64,000 nucleotides of DNA from Vibrio sinaloensis DSM 21326 (GCF_000189275.1 NZ_AEVT01000002.1:21027-85026), one strand, 5' to 3'; counted from the stretch's first letter, positions 12,050 to 23,961 are shown. Notes: a model not told the origin generated them from the sequence alone. Made by a program: numbers and translations.

Positions 12050-12874
12050 ATGGCTATTGTTAAATGTAAGCCGACTTCCCCTGGTCGTCGTCACGTTGTA
12101 AAAGTTGTTAACGCTGACCTACACAAGGGCAAGCCATACGCACCTCTTCTAGAGAAAAACTCTAAGAACGGTGGTCGTAACAACAACGGTCGTATCACAG
12201 TACGTCACATCGGCGGTGGTCACAAGCACCACTACCGTGTAATTGACTTTAAACGTACTAAAGACGGTATCCCAGCGAAAGTTGAGCGTCTAGAATACGA
12301 TCCAAACCGTAGCGCTAACATCGCTCTAGTTCTGTACGCAGACGGTGAGCGTCGTTACATCCTAGCACCTAAAGGTGTTCAAGCTGGTGATGCTATCCAG
12401 TCTGGTGCTGATGCACCAATCAAAGCTGGTAACGCTCTACCAATGCGTAACATCCCAGTAGGTTCAACTGTACACAACGTTGAACTTAAGCCTGGTAAAG
12501 GTGGTCAGCTAGCTCGTTCGGCTGGTGCTTATGCTCAAATCGTTGCTCGCGACGGTGCATACGTAACTATCCGTCTACGTTCTGGCGAAATGCGCAAAGT
12601 ACTTTCTGAAGGCCGTGCAACAATCGGTGAAGTTGGTAACTCTGAGCACATGCTACGTGAACTTGGTAAAGCTGGTGCTTCACGCTGGCGCGGCGTACGT
12701 CCAACCGTACGTGGTGTAGTAATGAACCCAGTAGACCACCCACACGGTGGTGGTGAAGGCCGTACTTCTGGTGGTCGTCACCCAGTTTCACCATGGGGTC
12801 AGCCAACTAAAGGCTTCAAGACTCGTAAGAACAAACGCACTGACAAGTACATCGTACGTCGTCGTAACAAGTAA
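12050..12874 (+). CDS. rplB: 50S ribosomal protein L2
   Basis: A 274-residue primary rRNA-binding protein needed for subunit joining and peptidyl transfer. It shows [17 protein letters not shown], the [14 protein letters not shown] segment and the C-terminal [14 protein letters not shown] loop containing the conserved histidine. Full length. Confidence 0.98.
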   Translation: MAIVKCKPTSPGRRHVVKVVNADLHKGKPYAPLLEKNSKNGGRNNNGRITVRHIGGGHKHHYRVIDFKRTKDGIPAKVERLEYDPNRSANIALVLYADGERRYILAPKGVQAGDAIQSGADAPIKAGNALPMRNIPVGSTVHNVELKPGKGGQLARSAGAYAQIVARDGAYVTIRLRSGEMRKVLSEGRATIGEVGNSEHMLRELGKAGASRWRGVRPTVRGVVMNPVDHPHGGGEGRTSGGRHPVSPWGQPTKGFKTRKNKRTDKYIVRRRNK

Positions 12875-12895
12875 TCTATATAAAGAGGAATCGCC

Positions 12896-13174
12896 ATGCC
12901 ACGTTCTCTCAAGAAAGGTCCATTTATTGACCTACACTTGCTGAAGAAGGTAGAGAAAGCGGTGGAAAGCGGAGACAAAAAGCCTATTAAGACTTGGTCC
13001 CGTCGTTCAATGATCATCCCTACGATGATCGGTTTGACCATCGCTGTCCATAATGGTCGTCAGCACGTACCAGTTTTCGTAACCGAAGAAATGATCGGTC
13101 ACAAACTGGGTGAATTTGCACCAACTCGTACTTACCGCGGCCACGTCGTGGATAAGAAAGCGAAGAAGCGTTAA
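12896..13174 (+). CDS. rpsS: 30S ribosomal protein S19
   Basis: A 92-residue head protein that forms a dimer with S13. It starts [18 protein letters not shown] and contains [16 protein letters not shown]. Sixth gene of the S10 operon, with an AGAGGA ribosome site. Confidence 0.98.
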   Translation: MPRSLKKGPFIDLHLLKKVEKAVESGDKKPIKTWSRRSMIIPTMIGLTIAVHNGRQHVPVFVTEEMIGHKLGEFAPTRTYRGHVVDKKAKKR

Positions 13175-13184
13175 GGAGTAGATG

Positions 13185-13517
13185 ATGGAAGCACTAGCTA
13201 AACATAACTTTGCTCGCATTTCGCCTCAGAAAGCTCGCTTAGTTGCGGATCAAATTCGTGGTAAATCTGTAGACCAAGCTCTAGAAATTCTAACGTTCAG
13301 CAACAAAAAAGCTGCTGACCTAATCAAGAAGGTTCTTGAGTCAGCTATCGCTAACGCGGAGCACAATGAAGGCGCAGATATTGACGATCTAAATGTCGCA
13401 AAAATCTTCGTAGATGAAGGCCCGATCATGAAGCGTATTATGCCTCGTGCTAAAGGTCGTGCGGATCGTATCTTGAAGCGTTCAAGCCACATCACTGTTG
13501 TTGTAGCAGATCGCTAA
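13185..13517 (+). CDS. rplV: 50S ribosomal protein L22
   Basis: A 110-residue protein whose beta-hairpin ([18 protein letters not shown]) reaches into the exit tunnel and is a known site of macrolide-resistance changes; the sequence looks ordinary here. Two ATGs are adjacent (13182 and 13185); the second gives the usual [19 protein letters not shown]. Confidence 0.97.
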   Translation: MEALAKHNFARISPQKARLVADQIRGKSVDQALEILTFSNKKAADLIKKVLESAIANAEHNEGADIDDLNVAKIFVDEGPIMKRIMPRAKGRADRILKRSSHITVVVADR

Positions 13518-13536
13518 GAGACTAGGAGAGTAAGCA

Positions 13537-14235
13537 ATGGGTCAAAAAGTACATCCTAATGGTATTCGTCTAGGCATCGTTAAGCCTTGGAATGCTACAT
13601 GGTTTGCTAACACCAAAGATTTCGCTGACAACCTAGACGGCGACTTCAAGGTACGTCAGTTCCTTACAAGTGAACTGAAAAAAGCATCACTTTCACGCAT
13701 CGTTATCGAGCGTCCTGCTAAGAGCATCCGTGTGACTATTCACACTGCTCGTCCAGGCGTTGTAATCGGTAAGAAAGGTGAAGACGTAGAGAAACTACGC
13801 ACAGCTGTAGCTAAGATTGCAGGTGTACCAGCGCAAATCAACATCGCTGAAGTACGCAAGCCTGAGCTAGATGCACAGCTTGTAGGTGATAGCATCGCGT
13901 CTCAGCTAGAGCGTCGTGTTATGTTCCGTCGTGCTATGAAGCGCGCGGTACAAAACGCTATGCGTCTAGGCGCTAAAGGCATCAAAGTAGAAGTAAGCGG
14001 TCGTCTAGGCGGCGCTGAAATTGCACGTTCAGAGTGGTACCGTGAAGGTCGTGTGCCTCTACACACTCTACGTGCTGACATTGATTACGCAACTTCTTCG
14101 GCTCACACTCAATACGGTGTGATCGGCATTAAAGTTTGGATCTTCAAAGGTGAGATTCTAGGCGGTATGCCAGCAGCTAACGCTGTAGAGCCTAAAGGCG
14201 ACAAGCCTAAGAAGCAGCGCAAAGGCCGTAAGTAA
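13537..14235 (+). CDS. rpsC: 30S ribosomal protein S3
   Basis: A 232-residue protein at the mRNA entry channel. The KH domain contains [15 protein letters not shown] (GxxG type), followed by the C-terminal domain with [17 protein letters not shown] and a basic tail ending QRKGRK. Full length. Confidence 0.98.
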   Translation: MGQKVHPNGIRLGIVKPWNATWFANTKDFADNLDGDFKVRQFLTSELKKASLSRIVIERPAKSIRVTIHTARPGVVIGKKGEDVEKLRTAVAKIAGVPAQINIAEVRKPELDAQLVGDSIASQLERRVMFRRAMKRAVQNAMRLGAKGIKVEVSGRLGGAEIARSEWYREGRVPLHTLRADIDYATSSAHTQYGVIGIKVWIFKGEILGGMPAANAVEPKGDKPKKQRKGRK

Positions 14236-14246
14236 GGAGTCGAACG

Positions 14247-14657
14247 ATGCTACAACCTAAACGTACTAAGTTCCGTAAGGTTCAGACTGGTCGTAACCGT
14301 GGTCTAGCTAAAGGTACTGAAGTAAGCTTCGGCGAATTCGGTCTTAAAGCAACTGGCCGTGGTCGTCTAACTGCTCGTCAGATCGAAGCGGCACGTCGTG
14401 CAATGACACGTCACGTTAAGCGTCAAGGTAAAATCTGGATCCGTGTGTTCCCAGACAAACCTATCACAGAAAAACCACTAGAAGTTCGTCAAGGTAAGGG
14501 TAAAGGTAACGTTGAGTACTGGGTAGCCCAAATCCAACCTGGTAAGGTTATGTACGAAATGGGTGGTGTACCTGAAGAATTGGCACGTGAAGCGTTCCGC
14601 CTAGCGGCTCGTAAACTGCCATTCAAGACTACATTTGTAACTAAGCAGGTGATGTGA
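14247..14657 (+). CDS. rplP: 50S ribosomal protein L16
   Basis: A 136-residue protein near the A-site finger and elongation-factor site. It starts [19 protein letters not shown] and carries the RIFPD-like [12 protein letters not shown] motif. Its stop codon overlaps the rpmC start. Confidence 0.98.
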   Translation: MLQPKRTKFRKVQTGRNRGLAKGTEVSFGEFGLKATGRGRLTARQIEAARRAMTRHVKRQGKIWIRVFPDKPITEKPLEVRQGKGKGNVEYWVAQIQPGKVMYEMGGVPEELAREAFRLAARKLPFKTTFVTKQVM

Positions 14658-14848
14658 TGAAAGCACAAGATCTACGCGAGAAAAGCGTTGAAGAGCTTAA
14701 CGCTGAGCTATTGAATTTGCTACGCGAACAGTTCAACTTGCGCATGCAAGCTGCAACTGGTCAGCTACAGCAGACTCATACTCTGAAAGCTGTACGCCGT
14801 GATATCGCACGTGTGAAAACTGTTTTGACTGAGAAGGCAGGCGCATAA
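14657..14848 (+). CDS. rpmC: 50S ribosomal protein L29
   Basis: A 63-residue helical hairpin protein beside the tunnel exit. It starts at the ATG overlapping the rplP stop (TGATGA) and ends overlapping the rpsQ start, so L16, L29 and S17 are translationally coupled. Contains [17 protein letters not shown]. Confidence 0.97.
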   Translation: MKAQDLREKSVEELNAELLNLLREQFNLRMQAATGQLQQTHTLKAVRRDIARVKTVLTEKAGA

Positions 14849-15102
14849 TGAGCGAAGTAAAACGTACTCAACAAGGTCGTGTTGTTAGCGACAAGATGGA
14901 CAAGTCTATCGTAGTTGCTATCGAGCGCATGGTTAAGCACCCAATTTACGGTAAATACGTAAAGCGCACGACTAAAGTACACGCACATGACGAGAACAAC
15001 GAATGTGGCCTAGGCGACAGCGTTGAAATCGCAGAGTGTCGTCCAATGTCTAAGACTAAGTCTTGGACTTTGGTTAAAGTCCTAGAAAAAGCGAAAGGTT
15101 AA
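14848..15102 (+). CDS. rpsQ: 30S ribosomal protein S17
   Basis: Last gene of the S10 operon, 84 residues, a primary 16S-binding OB-fold protein. It contains [18 protein letters not shown] and the [11 protein letters not shown] segment. Confidence 0.98.
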   Translation: MSEVKRTQQGRVVSDKMDKSIVVAIERMVKHPIYGKYVKRTTKVHAHDENNECGLGDSVEIAECRPMSKTKSWTLVKVLEKAKG

Positions 15103-15125
15103 TCCCTAGCTAATTCTATGAAATT

Positions 15126-15164
15126 AAACGGCTCCAAAAATATTTTTGGGGCCGTTTATTTTTT
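15126..15164 (+). terminator. Terminator of the S10 operon
   Basis: A very long hairpin: AAACGGCTCC pairs with GGGGCCGTTT, and the inner AAAAATATTTTT can extend the stem. A T-run follows. It separates rpsQ from rplN; the spc operon is expected to have its own promoter in the following ~100 bases. A TACAAT at 15191 is a candidate -10, but its -35 is poor. Confidence 0.85.
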
Positions 15165-15268
15165 GACTACCCAACTCTAAAAAAGGGTGGTACAATTCGC
15201 GTCCCTTTTAAAGAGGCAGCCCGACCCGTGAGGGTCTAGTTTTTTTATATATTTAGCGGAGCACTAAC

Positions 15269-15640
15269 ATGATCCAAATGCAAAGTATGCTGGACGCAGC
15301 TGATAACTCAGGCGCTCGCAGCGTAATGTGTATTAAGGTTCTGGGTGGCTCTCACCGCCGTTATGCACATATCGGTGACGTCATCAAAGTTACTGTTAAG
15401 GAAGCAATTCCTCGCGGTAAAGTTAAGAAAGGTGACGTTCTGAAGGCGGTGGTAGTTCGCACCCGTAAAGGCGTACGTCGTCCAGACGGTTCTGTCATTC
15501 GCTTCGACCGTAATGCTTGCGTATTGTTGAACGACAATACTGAGCAACCAATCGGTACACGTATCTTTGGTCCTGTGACTCGCGAACTTCGTGGCGATAA
15601 GTTCATGAAGATCGTTTCACTGGCTCCAGAAGTTCTGTAA
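15269..15640 (+). CDS. rplN: 50S ribosomal protein L14
   Basis: First gene of the spc operon, 123 residues. It starts [17 protein letters not shown] and contains [19 protein letters not shown]14 forms an intersubunit bridge and is the RsfS docking site. Confidence 0.98.
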
Positions 15641-15652
15641 GGAGCACGTAAG

Positions 15653-15970
15653 ATGGCAGCTAAAATCCGTCGTAATGACGAAGTAATCGTTCTTGCTGGT
15701 AAAGATAAAGGCAAGAAAGGTAAAGTAACTAAGGTTCTAGCAACTGGTAAAGTTATCGTTGAAGGTATCAACCTAGTTAAGAAACACCAAAAACCTGTTC
15801 CAGCTCTAGGTATCCAAGGCGGTATCGTTGAGCAGGAAGCAGCTATTGACGTTTCTAACGTGGCAGTTTTCAACGCAGCAACTGGTAAAGCTGACCGTAT
15901 CGGTTTCCGTTTCGAAGATGGCAAGAAAGTTCGTTTCTTCAAGTCTAACGGCGAAACTGTTTCTAACTAA
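15653..15970 (+). CDS. rplX: 50S ribosomal protein L24
   Basis: A 105-residue assembly-initiator protein with the KOW motif [20 protein letters not shown] near the N-terminus. Confidence 0.98.
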   Translation: MAAKIRRNDEVIVLAGKDKGKKGKVTKVLATGKVIVEGINLVKKHQKPVPALGIQGGIVEQEAAIDVSNVAVFNAATGKADRIGFRFEDGKKVRFFKSNGETVSN

Positions 15971-15994
15971 TAGAAAGTAATTTGGAGTTCTACT

Positions 15995-16534
15995 ATGGCG
16001 AAACTGCATGATTACTACAAGTCGTCTGTAGTCGCTGAACTGACCAAAGAGTTCAGCTACACAAGCGTCATGCAAGTCCCTAGAATCGAGAAAATCACCC
16101 TAAACATGGGTGTTGGTGAAGCAATCAACGACAAGAAACTGCTAGAAAACGCAGCAGCTGATATGGCAACGATCTCTGGTCAAAAGCCACTTATCACTAA
16201 AGCGCGTAAATCTGTTGCAGGTTTCAAAATCCGCGAAGGCTACCCTATCGGTTGTAAAGTAACCTTGCGTGGCGAACGTATGTGGGATTTTCTTGAGCGT
16301 TTAATTAACATCGCTCTTCCACGTGTACGTGACTTCCGTGGTGTTAGCGCTAAGTCTTTTGACGGACGCGGTAACTACAGCATGGGCGTTCGCGAGCAAA
16401 TCATCTTCCCGGAAATCGACTTTGATAAAGTTGATCGAGTACGCGGTCTAGACATCACTATTACGACGTCTGCTGGTACTGATGAGGAAGGCCGTGCTCT
16501 GCTGGCTGCCTTTAACTTCCCATTCCGTAAGTAA
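15995..16534 (+). CDS. rplE: 50S ribosomal protein L5
   Basis: A 179-residue 5S rRNA-binding protein. It shows the [13 protein letters not shown] segment and [16 protein letters not shown]. It has the normal length and follows rplX. Confidence 0.98.
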   Translation: MAKLHDYYKSSVVAELTKEFSYTSVMQVPRIEKITLNMGVGEAINDKKLLENAAADMATISGQKPLITKARKSVAGFKIREGYPIGCKVTLRGERMWDFLERLINIALPRVRDFRGVSAKSFDGRGNYSMGVREQIIFPEIDFDKVDRVRGLDITITTSAGTDEEGRALLAAFNFPFRK

Positions 16535-16551
16535 GGTGAAGGGTTACTGTT

Positions 16552-16857
16552 ATGGCTAAACAATCTATGAAAGCGCGCGAAGCAAAGCGTGCGAAGCTAG
16601 TAGCTAAGTTCGCTGAAAAGCGTGCAGCGCTAAAAGCTATCATCAGCGATGTAAACGCATCTGAAGAAGATCGTTGGAACGCAGTTCTTACTCTGCAATC
16701 TCTTCCACGTGATTCAAGTGCATCACGTCAGCGCAACCGTTGTAACCAAACTGGTCGTCCACACGGTTACCTACGTAAGTTCGGTCTAAGCCGTATCAAA
16801 GTTCGTGAAGCTTGCATGAAAGGCGAGATTCCTGGACTTCGTAAGGCTAGCTGGTAA
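16552..16857 (+). CDS. rpsN: 30S ribosomal protein S14, long zinc-free form
   Basis: A 101-residue protein of the long form without the CxxC...CxxC zinc site. The C-terminus has [20 protein letters not shown]. Binds the 30S head. Confidence 0.97.
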
Positions 16858-16886
16858 TTGCCACTTAATCATTTGGAGTAAATCAT

Positions 16887-17279
16887 ATGAGCATGCAAGA
16901 TCCGATTTCGGATATGCTGACCCGCGTTCGTAACGGTCAGGCAGCAAACAAAGTTGCTGTAAAAATGCCTTCTTCAAAGCTTAAAGTTGCAATCGCTGCA
17001 CTACTAAAAGCTGAAGGTTACATCGTTGACTTCGCTGTTGAAGGCGAAGCAAAACCTGAGCTAGAAGTTACTCTTAAGTACTTCCAAGCTAAACCAGTAA
17101 TCGAGCAACTTAAACGTGTTTCTCGTCCAGGTCTACGTGTTTACAAGAAGAAAGATGAACTTCCTTCTGTAATGGGTGGTCTTGGTGTTGCTATCGTTTC
17201 AACTTCCAAGGGTCTTATGTCAGACCGTGCTGCACGTAAAGCAGGTCTTGGTGGTGAAATCATCGCTTACGTAGCGTAA
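16887..17279 (+). CDS. rpsH: 30S ribosomal protein S8, spc operon regulator
   Basis: A 130-residue central-domain assembly protein. It starts [18 protein letters not shown] and ends [11 protein letters not shown]. In E. coli S8 represses the spc operon by binding mRNA near the L5 start; I did not see an obvious copy of that structure by eye. Confidence 0.98.
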   Translation: MSMQDPISDMLTRVRNGQAANKVAVKMPSSKLKVAIAALLKAEGYIVDFAVEGEAKPELEVTLKYFQAKPVIEQLKRVSRPGLRVYKKKDELPSVMGGLGVAIVSTSKGLMSDRAARKAGLGGEIIAYVA

Positions 17280-17291
17280 TAGGAGTAGAAA

Positions 17292-17825
17292 ATGTCTCGT
17301 GTTGCTAAAGCACCTGTCGCTATTCCAGCTGGCGTAGAGGTGAAACTAAACGGCCAAGAAATCACTGTAAAAGGTGCTAAAGGCGAACTATCTCGCGTTC
17401 TTAACGCTGCGGTAGTTGTAGCTCAGGAAGAAAACAATCTTACTTTCGGTCCTAAAGAAGGTGTTGTAAACGCATGGGCACAAGCTGGTACAGCTCGCGC
17501 TCTAGTTAACAACATGGTTCTTGGTGTTACTGAAGGCTTTACTAAGAAGCTAACTCTTAAAGGTGTTGGTTACCGTGCTGCTATCAAAGGCAAAGCTGTA
17601 GCTCTAACACTAGGCTTCTCTCACCCTGTTGAGCACGAGTTGCCAGAGGGTATTAAAGCTGAGTGTCCTAGCCAAACTGAAATCGTGATCACTGGTTGTG
17701 ACAAACAACTTGTTGGTCAGGTTGCGGCTGACATTCGTTCTTACCGTGAGCCTGAGCCTTACAAAGGTAAAGGTGTTCGTTACGCAGATGAAAATGTGCG
17801 TACTAAAGAAGCTAAGAAGAAGTAA
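17292..17825 (+). CDS. rplF: 50S ribosomal protein L6
   Basis: A 177-residue protein made of two similar domains, near the factor-binding stalk. It contains the late [13 protein letters not shown] motif. Normal length. Confidence 0.98.
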   Translation: MSRVAKAPVAIPAGVEVKLNGQEITVKGAKGELSRVLNAAVVVAQEENNLTFGPKEGVVNAWAQAGTARALVNNMVLGVTEGFTKKLTLKGVGYRAAIKGKAVALTLGFSHPVEHELPEGIKAECPSQTEIVITGCDKQLVGQVAADIRSYREPEPYKGKGVRYADENVRTKEAKKK

Positions 17826-17834
17826 GGTAACACT

Positions 17835-18188
17835 ATGGATAAGAAAGCATCTCGCATCCGTCGTGCTACACGTGCACGTCGTAAGATTGCAGAACTGGGT
17901 GCAACTCGCCTAGTAGTACACCGTACTCCTCGTCACGTGTACGCTCAGGTTATTGCAGCTAACGGCTCTGAGGTTATCGCAGCAGCTTCTACTGTAGAAA
18001 AAGCGATCCGTGAGCAAGTTAAGAACACTGGTAACATCGATGCAGCTAAAGCAGTAGGTAAAGCTGTTGCTGAGCGCGCTCTTGAAAAAGGCGTAGCTTC
18101 AGTTGCATTTGATCGTTCTGGTTTCCAATACCACGGTCGAGTAGCGGCGCTAGCAGAATCTGCTCGCGAAGCTGGTCTGAAATTCTAA
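17835..18188 (+). CDS. rplR: 50S ribosomal protein L18
   Basis: A 117-residue 5S rRNA-binding protein with a basic N-terminus ([15 protein letters not shown]) and the C-terminal [17 protein letters not shown] segment. Confidence 0.98.
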   Translation: MDKKASRIRRATRARRKIAELGATRLVVHRTPRHVYAQVIAANGSEVIAAASTVEKAIREQVKNTGNIDAAKAVGKAVAERALEKGVASVAFDRSGFQYHGRVAALAESAREAGLKF

Positions 18189-18202
18189 GGTAGGGTTGGA
18201 AG

Positions 18203-18706
18203 ATGGCTAAAGAACAACAAGTTCAAGCGAATGATTTGCAAGAAAAGCTAATCGCAGTTAACCGTGTATCTAAGACGGTTAAAGGTGGTCGAATCATGAG
18301 CTTCACTGCACTAACAGTAGTTGGTGACGGTAACGGTCGCGTAGGTTTCGGTTACGGCAAAGCTCGTGAAGTACCTGCAGCGATTCAAAAAGCAATGGAA
18401 AAAGCACGTCGTAACATGACTACGATCGCGCTTAACGAAGGCACTCTTCACCACCCAGTGAAAGGTCGCCACTCGGGCTCTAAAGTTTACATGCAGCCTG
18501 CTGCAGAAGGTACTGGTGTAATCGCAGGTGGTGCGATGCGTGCAGTACTAGAAGTTGCTGGCGTACACAACGTACTATCTAAAGCATACGGTTCTACGAA
18601 CCCTATCAACATCGTTCGTGCAACGATCGATGCACTAGGTAGCATGAAGTCGCCAGAAATGGTTGCTGCTAAACGTGGTCTAACTGTTGAATCTATTTCG
18701 GAGTAA
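18203..18706 (+). CDS. rpsE: 30S ribosomal protein S5
   Basis: A 167-residue decoding-fidelity protein. It contains [17 protein letters not shown], the loop where spectinomycin-resistance changes occur (wild-type looking here), and [19 protein letters not shown]. Confidence 0.98.
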   Translation: MAKEQQVQANDLQEKLIAVNRVSKTVKGGRIMSFTALTVVGDGNGRVGFGYGKAREVPAAIQKAMEKARRNMTTIALNEGTLHHPVKGRHSGSKVYMQPAAEGTGVIAGGAMRAVLEVAGVHNVLSKAYGSTNPINIVRATIDALGSMKSPEMVAAKRGLTVESISE

Positions 18707-18713
18707 GAACACC

Positions 18714-18890
18714 ATGGCAACTATTAAAGTAACTCAAACTAAAAGCTCAATTGGTCGTCTACCTAAGCACAAAGCGTGTCTTAAAGGTCTAGGCCTTCGT
18801 AAAATCAACCACACAGTAGAACTTGAAGATACTCCGTGCGTTCGCGGTATGATCAACAAGGTTTACTACATGGTTAAAGTTGAGGAGTAA
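18714..18890 (+). CDS. rpmD: 50S ribosomal protein L30
   Basis: A 58-residue protein starting [15 protein letters not shown]. The frame is open upstream into rpsE, but the ATG at 18714, seven bases after the rpsE stop, is the family start and has a GGAG site inside the end of rpsE. Confidence 0.97.
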   Translation: MATIKVTQTKSSIGRLPKHKACLKGLGLRKINHTVELEDTPCVRGMINKVYYMVKVEE

Positions 18891-18895
18891 TCAGA

Positions 18896-19330
18896 ATGCG
18901 TTTGAATACTCTATCTCCAGCTGCTGGTGCTAAGACTACTGCTAAGCGTGTAGGTCGTGGTATCGGTTCTGGCCTAGGTAAGACTGGTGGCCGTGGTCAC
19001 AAAGGTCAAAAGTCACGTTCTGGCGGTTCAGTTCGTCCAGGTTTTGAAGGCGGTCAGATGCCTCTAAAACAACGTCTACCAAAATTCGGCTTCACTTCTC
19101 GTAAGAGCCTAGTGTCTGCTGAAGTTCGTCTAGCTGAGCTAGCGAAAGTAACTGGTGACGTAGTAGATCTAAACAGCCTTAAAGCTGCTAACGTTATCAC
19201 TAAGAACATCGAATTCGTAAAAGTTGTTCTATCTGGTGAAATCAACAAAGCAGTGACTGTAAAAGGTCTACGTGTGACTAAAGGCGCTAAAGCTGCAATC
19301 GAAGCTGCAGGCGGTAAAATCGAGGAATAA
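18896..19330 (+). CDS. rplO: 50S ribosomal protein L15
   Basis: A 144-residue late-assembly protein with the Gly/Arg/Lys-rich N-terminal extension [19 protein letters not shown] and the [17 protein letters not shown] motif. Confidence 0.98.
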   Translation: MRLNTLSPAAGAKTTAKRVGRGIGSGLGKTGGRGHKGQKSRSGGSVRPGFEGGQMPLKQRLPKFGFTSRKSLVSAEVRLAELAKVTGDVVDLNSLKAANVITKNIEFVKVVLSGEINKAVTVKGLRVTKGAKAAIEAAGGKIEE

Positions 19331-19350
19331 TCTCGAGGAACGAGGTACAG

Positions 19351-20685
19351 ATGGCTAAGAAACCAGGACAAGATTTTCGTAGTGCTCAGAGCGGCTTAAG
19401 TGAACTAAAGTCGCGCTTGTTATTCGTAATTGGTGCACTTTTAGTATTCCGAGCCGGCTCTTTTGTGCCGATTCCTGGTATTGACGCTGCTGTACTTGCC
19501 GATTTGTTCGAACAGCAAAAAGGTACCATCGTAGAAATGTTTAACATGTTCTCCGGTGGTGCTCTTGAGCGTGCATCTATATTAGCGTTGGGCATCATGC
19601 CGTATATTTCGGCTTCGATTGTTGTCCAACTGCTAACTGTAGTTCATCCAGCGTTAGCTGAACTCAAAAAAGAGGGTGAAGCAGGCCGTCGTAAGATCAG
19701 CCAATATACACGCTACGGCACGCTTGTACTTGCAACATTCCAAGCTATTGGTATTGCAACAGGCTTACCAAACATGGTCGACAATCTGGTTGTTATCAAC
19801 CAAACCATGTTTACGCTTATTGCTACCGTAAGTTTAGTAACCGGCACCATGTTCCTAATGTGGTTAGGTGAACAAATTACAGAGCGTGGAATCGGTAATG
19901 GTATCTCATTACTGATCTTTGCAGGTATTGTTGCTGGATTGCCTTCTGCAATCGGTCAAACAATCGAGCAAGCGCGTCAAGGTGAATTGCATGTACTTCT
20001 TCTGCTGTTAATTGCTGTATTAGCATTCGCAGTTATTTACTTTGTTGTTTTCATGGAACGTGGTCAACGTCGTATCGTCGTAAACTACGCGAAGCGTCAA
20101 CAAGGTCGCAAAGTATTTGCTGCGCAAAGCACTCACTTGCCACTTAAAATTAATATGGCAGGTGTTATTCCGGCAATTTTCGCATCAAGCATTATCCTGT
20201 TCCCAGGAACATTGGCTCAGTGGTTTGGTCAAAATGGTGAGAGCAGCGCGTTCGGTTGGTTAACTGACGTGTCTTTGGCTCTTAGCCCAGGTCAACCTCT
20301 ATATGTAATGCTTTATGCAGCAGCGATTATTTTCTTCTGTTTCTTCTACACGGCGTTGGTATTCAACCCGCGTGAAACAGCAGATAATCTGAAGAAGTCT
20401 GGTGCATTCGTACCCGGTATCCGCCCAGGTGAGCAGACAGCTAAGTACATTGATAAAGTAATGACACGTCTAACCCTTGCTGGTGCACTGTACATTACCT
20501 TTATCTGTCTGATTCCAGAGTTTATGATGGTCGCGTGGAACGTACGTTTCTACTTCGGCGGTACATCACTACTTATCGTAGTCGTTGTAATCATGGACTT
20601 TATGGCACAGGTACAGACTCATATGATGTCCCAACAGTATGATTCTGTGTTGAAGAAAGCGAATCTGAAAGGTTACGGCCGTTAA
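19351..20685 (+). CDS. secY: Protein translocase subunit SecY
   Basis: A 444-residue inner-membrane protein with ten transmembrane helices that forms the Sec channel with SecE and SecG. It shows [21 protein letters not shown] in helix 1, the plug region, [17 protein letters not shown] in helix 2 and the cytoplasmic loop with [19 protein letters not shown]. It is the membrane-protein gene at the end of the spc operon, as in other gammaproteobacteria. Confidence 0.98.
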   Translation: MAKKPGQDFRSAQSGLSELKSRLLFVIGALLVFRAGSFVPIPGIDAAVLADLFEQQKGTIVEMFNMFSGGALERASILALGIMPYISASIVVQLLTVVHPALAELKKEGEAGRRKISQYTRYGTLVLATFQAIGIATGLPNMVDNLVVINQTMFTLIATVSLVTGTMFLMWLGEQITERGIGNGISLLIFAGIVAGLPSAIGQTIEQARQGELHVLLLLLIAVLAFAVIYFVVFMERGQRRIVVNYAKRQQGRKVFAAQSTHLPLKINMAGVIPAIFASSIILFPGTLAQWFGQNGESSAFGWLTDVSLALSPGQPLYVMLYAAAIIFFCFFYTALVFNPRETADNLKKSGAFVPGIRPGEQTAKYIDKVMTRLTLAGALYITFICLIPEFMMVAWNVRFYFGGTSLLIVVVVIMDFMAQVQTHMMSQQYDSVLKKANLKGYGR

Positions 20686-20723
20686 TCCGGCGGTAACTTC
20701 AGTTCCAATTACGGAGTTTAGCA

Positions 20724-20837
20724 ATGAAAGTTCGTGCTTCCGTTAAAAAAATCTGCCGTAACTGTAAAGTTATCAAGCGTAACGGTGTCGTTCGCGTGAT
20801 TTGCAGTGAGCCAAAGCACAAGCAGCGCCAAGGCTAA
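20724..20837 (+). CDS. rpmJ: 50S ribosomal protein L36, zinc-binding form
   Basis: A 37-residue protein, [20 protein letters not shown] followed by a short basic end. Cysteines 11, 14 and 27 and a histidine near residue 32 make the zinc site (the 'C+' form; zinc-free paralogues elsewhere are usually Zur-controlled). It lies between secY and the alpha operon with a GGAG ribosome site. Confidence 0.97.
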
Positions 20838-20854
20838 TCAGCAGAAATTTTTAC

Positions 20855-20883
20855 TTGAAATATAAGGTAGTGTCGAGTATATT
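20855..20883 (+). promoter_or_regulatory. Probable alpha operon promoter
   Basis: TTGAAA (20855-20860), 17-base spacer, TATATT (20878-20883). It would start transcripts about 95 bases before rpsM. That leader (about 20890-20985) is where S4 represses the alpha operon in E. coli through a pseudoknot; paired segments such as CCGCAGCG / CTGCGG are visible around 20921 and 20945. Confidence 0.65.
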
Positions 20884-20985
20884 CCTCGGCCTACCTTTTG
20901 CGTGCAAAAGAAGTAGTATTCCGCAGCGTATCCATAACGGGCTTTGCTGCGGCTAATTCTTTTATAGAAACACTAGGAGTGAATA

Positions 20986-21342
20986 ATGGCCCGTATAGCA
21001 GGCATTAACATTCCTGATCAAAAACATGCTGTAATCGCTTTAACAGCGATCTACGGTATCGGTAAAACTCGCTCTCAAGCTATCCTAGCTGAAGTGGGTA
21101 TTGCTGAAGATGTTAAGATCAGTGAACTAACTGAAGAGCAGATCGATCAACTGCGTGATGGTGTAGCTAAGTACACTGTAGAAGGTGATCTACGTCGTGA
21201 AGTATCTATGAACATCAAGCGTCTTATGGACCTTGGCTGTTACCGTGGTCTTCGTCATCGTCGCAGTCTACCACTACGTGGACAGCGTACTAAAACCAAT
21301 GCTCGCACCCGTAAGGGTCCGCGTAAGCCGATCAAGAAATAA
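20986..21342 (+). CDS. rpsM: 30S ribosomal protein S13
   Basis: A 118-residue head protein contacting the P-site tRNA and bridge B1. It starts [16 protein letters not shown] and contains [20 protein letters not shown]. First gene of the alpha operon. Confidence 0.98.
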   Translation: MARIAGINIPDQKHAVIALTAIYGIGKTRSQAILAEVGIAEDVKISELTEEQIDQLRDGVAKYTVEGDLRREVSMNIKRLMDLGCYRGLRHRRSLPLRGQRTKTNARTRKGPRKPIKK

Positions 21343-21354
21343 TCGGGAAGGTAG

Positions 21355-21750
<396 letters not shown>

Positions 21751-21777
21751 CGTTTTTTAGATTACTGGAGAAAGATC

Positions 21778-22398
21778 ATGGCAAGATATTTGGGTCCTAA
21801 GCTGAAGCTTAGCCGTCGCGAAGGTACTGACTTATTCCTTAAGTCTGGTGTACGCGCGATCGATACCAAGTGTAAAATTGATAACGCACCAGGTGTACAC
21901 GGCGCTCGTCGCGGTCGTCTATCTGAGTATGGCGTTCAGCTTCGTGAGAAGCAAAAAGTACGTCGTATGTACGGCGTTCTAGAAAAACAATTCCGTAACT
22001 ACTACAAAGAAGCAGCTCGCCTTAAAGGCAACACTGGTGAAAACCTACTTCAGCTTCTTGAAGGTCGTCTTGATAACGTAGTTTACCGCATGGGCTTTGG
22101 TGCAACTCGCGCAGAAGCACGTCAGCTAGTTAGCCACAAAGCTATCCTAGTTAACGGTAAAGTTGTAAACGTTCCTTCTTTCAAAGTTGCGGCTAACGAC
22201 GTTGTTGCTATCCGCGAGAAAGCTCAAAAGCAATCTCGTATTAAAGCGGCTCTAGAAGTTGCTGAACAACGCGAAAAACCAACTTGGATTGAAGTAGATG
22301 GTGGTAAGATGGAAGGTACGTTCAAGCGTCTGCCTGAGCGTTCAGATCTGTCTGCTGACATCAACGAACAACTGATCGTCGAGCTTTACTCTAAGTAA
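21778..22398 (+). CDS. rpsD: 30S ribosomal protein S4, alpha operon regulator
   Basis: A 206-residue assembly initiator with the S4 RNA-binding domain ([20 protein letters not shown]). S4 is the translational repressor of the alpha operon in E. coli. Normal length. Confidence 0.98.
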   Translation: MARYLGPKLKLSRREGTDLFLKSGVRAIDTKCKIDNAPGVHGARRGRLSEYGVQLREKQKVRRMYGVLEKQFRNYYKEAARLKGNTGENLLQLLEGRLDNVVYRMGFGATRAEARQLVSHKAILVNGKVVNVPSFKVAANDVVAIREKAQKQSRIKAALEVAEQREKPTWIEVDGGKMEGTFKRLPERSDLSADINEQLIVELYSK

Positions 22399-22422
22399 GG
22401 TTTAAATTAAAGAGAGGACACA

Positions 22423-23415
22423 ATGCAGGGTTCTGTAACAGAATTTCTTAAGCCACGTCTTGTTGACATCGAACAAGTTAGCACGACACACGCAAAAGTA
22501 ACTCTTGAGCCATTAGAGCGTGGTTTTGGCCATACTCTTGGTAATGCACTTCGCCGTATTCTTCTATCTTCTATGCCAGGTTGTGCTGTAACAGAAGTAG
22601 AAATCGAAGGCGTACTTCATGAGTACAGCACTAAAGAAGGTGTTCAAGAAGACATTCTTGAAATCCTACTTAACCTTAAAGGTCTAGCTGTACGTGTTGC
22701 CGAAGGCAAAGATGAAGTATTCATTACTTTGAACAAATCAGGCTCGGGCCCTGTGGTTGCAGGTGACATCACCCATGATGGTGATGTAGAGATCGCTAAC
22801 CCAGAACACGTTATTTGTCACCTAACGGATGACAATGCTGAGATCGCAATGCGTATCAAAGTTGAACGTGGTCGTGGTTACGTTCCAGCTTCGGCTCGTA
22901 TCCATACTGAAGAAGATGAGCGTCCAATTGGTCGCCTACTGGTTGACGCTACGTACAGCCCAGTAGACAAGATTGCTTATTCTGTTGAAGCAGCTCGTGT
23001 AGAGCAGCGTACAGACTTAGACAAGCTTGTTATCGACATGGAAACGAACGGTACTCTTGACCCTGAGGAAGCAATCCGTCGCGCAGCTACTATCCTAGCT
23101 GAGCAACTGGATGCGTTCGTAGATCTACGTGATGTACGTGTACCTGAGGAGAAGGAAGAGAAGCCAGAATTCGATCCGATCCTACTGCGTCCTGTAGACG
23201 ATCTTGAACTAACAGTTCGCTCTGCTAACTGTCTGAAAGCAGAAGCGATTCACTACATCGGTGATCTTGTACAGCGTACTGAGGTTGAGCTACTTAAAAC
23301 GCCTAACCTGGGTAAAAAATCTCTTACAGAGATTAAAGACGTACTTGCATCACGTGGTCTTTCTCTTGGCATGCGCCTAGAAAACTGGCCACCAGCGTCT
23401 ATCGCTGAAGATTAA
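22423..23415 (+). CDS. rpoA: RNA polymerase alpha subunit
   Basis: A 330-residue subunit. The N-terminal assembly domain contains [20 protein letters not shown]. The C-terminal domain, which binds UP elements and activators, contains [18 protein letters not shown] and the helix-hairpin-helix [13 protein letters not shown]. Placed between rpsD and rplQ as usual. Confidence 0.98.
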   Translation: MQGSVTEFLKPRLVDIEQVSTTHAKVTLEPLERGFGHTLGNALRRILLSSMPGCAVTEVEIEGVLHEYSTKEGVQEDILEILLNLKGLAVRVAEGKDEVFITLNKSGSGPVVAGDITHDGDVEIANPEHVICHLTDDNAEIAMRIKVERGRGYVPASARIHTEEDERPIGRLLVDATYSPVDKIAYSVEAARVEQRTDLDKLVIDMETNGTLDPEEAIRRAATILAEQLDAFVDLRDVRVPEEKEEKPEFDPILLRPVDDLELTVRSANCLKAEAIHYIGDLVQRTEVELLKTPNLGKKSLTEIKDVLASRGLSLGMRLENWPPASIAED

Positions 23416-23441
23416 TCGATAATAGTTAGAAGGATTAGGTC

Positions 23442-23822
23442 ATGCGCCATCGTAAGAGTGGTCGTCAACTCAACCGCAACAGCTCACATCGTAAAGCGAT
23501 GTTCAGCAATATGGCTAGCTCTCTAGTACGTCATGAAGTTATCAAGACTACTTTGCCAAAAGCAAAAGAGCTACGTCGCGTAGTTGAGCCTTTGATTACA
23601 CTAGCTAAGACTGACAGTGTTGCTAACCGTCGTCTAGCGTTTGCACGTACTCGTGACAACGAAGTAGTTGCAAAACTATTTAACGAACTAGGTCCACGTT
23701 TTGCTGCTCGTCAGGGCGGTTACACTCGTATCCTAAAAGCTGGCTTCCGTGCTGGTGATAAAGCTCCAATGGCTTACATTGAGCTTGTAGATCGCCCAGC
23801 TGCTGAAGAAGCTGCTGAGTAA
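23442..23822 (+). CDS. rplQ: 50S ribosomal protein L17
   Basis: A 126-residue protein starting [20 protein letters not shown]. Last gene of the alpha operon. It carries [20 protein letters not shown] and an acidic alanine-rich end. Confidence 0.98.
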
Positions 23823-23840
23823 TCAGGTTCGTAAGAACGA

Positions 23841-23868
23841 AAAAGCCGAGCATTAGCTCGGCTTTTTT
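23841..23868 (+). terminator. Terminator of the alpha operon
   Basis: AAAAGCCGAG, loop CATTAG, CTCGGCTTTTTT. A classic hairpin with T-run 18 bases after rplQ. Confidence 0.9.
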
Positions 23869-23961
23869 GCGTTTGAGGAAAGTAGTCACCTGTTGACTCA
23901 ATACCCAAAGACCAAAAAAGGCTGATGCTCTCACACCAGCCCTCTGTTATTTATCCGTATT

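Noticed and set aside
15163..15196. TTGACT ... TACAAT as the spc promoter
   Set aside because: The spacer is 22 bases, too long for sigma-70. The spc operon must start somewhere here, but I cannot name the -35 element.
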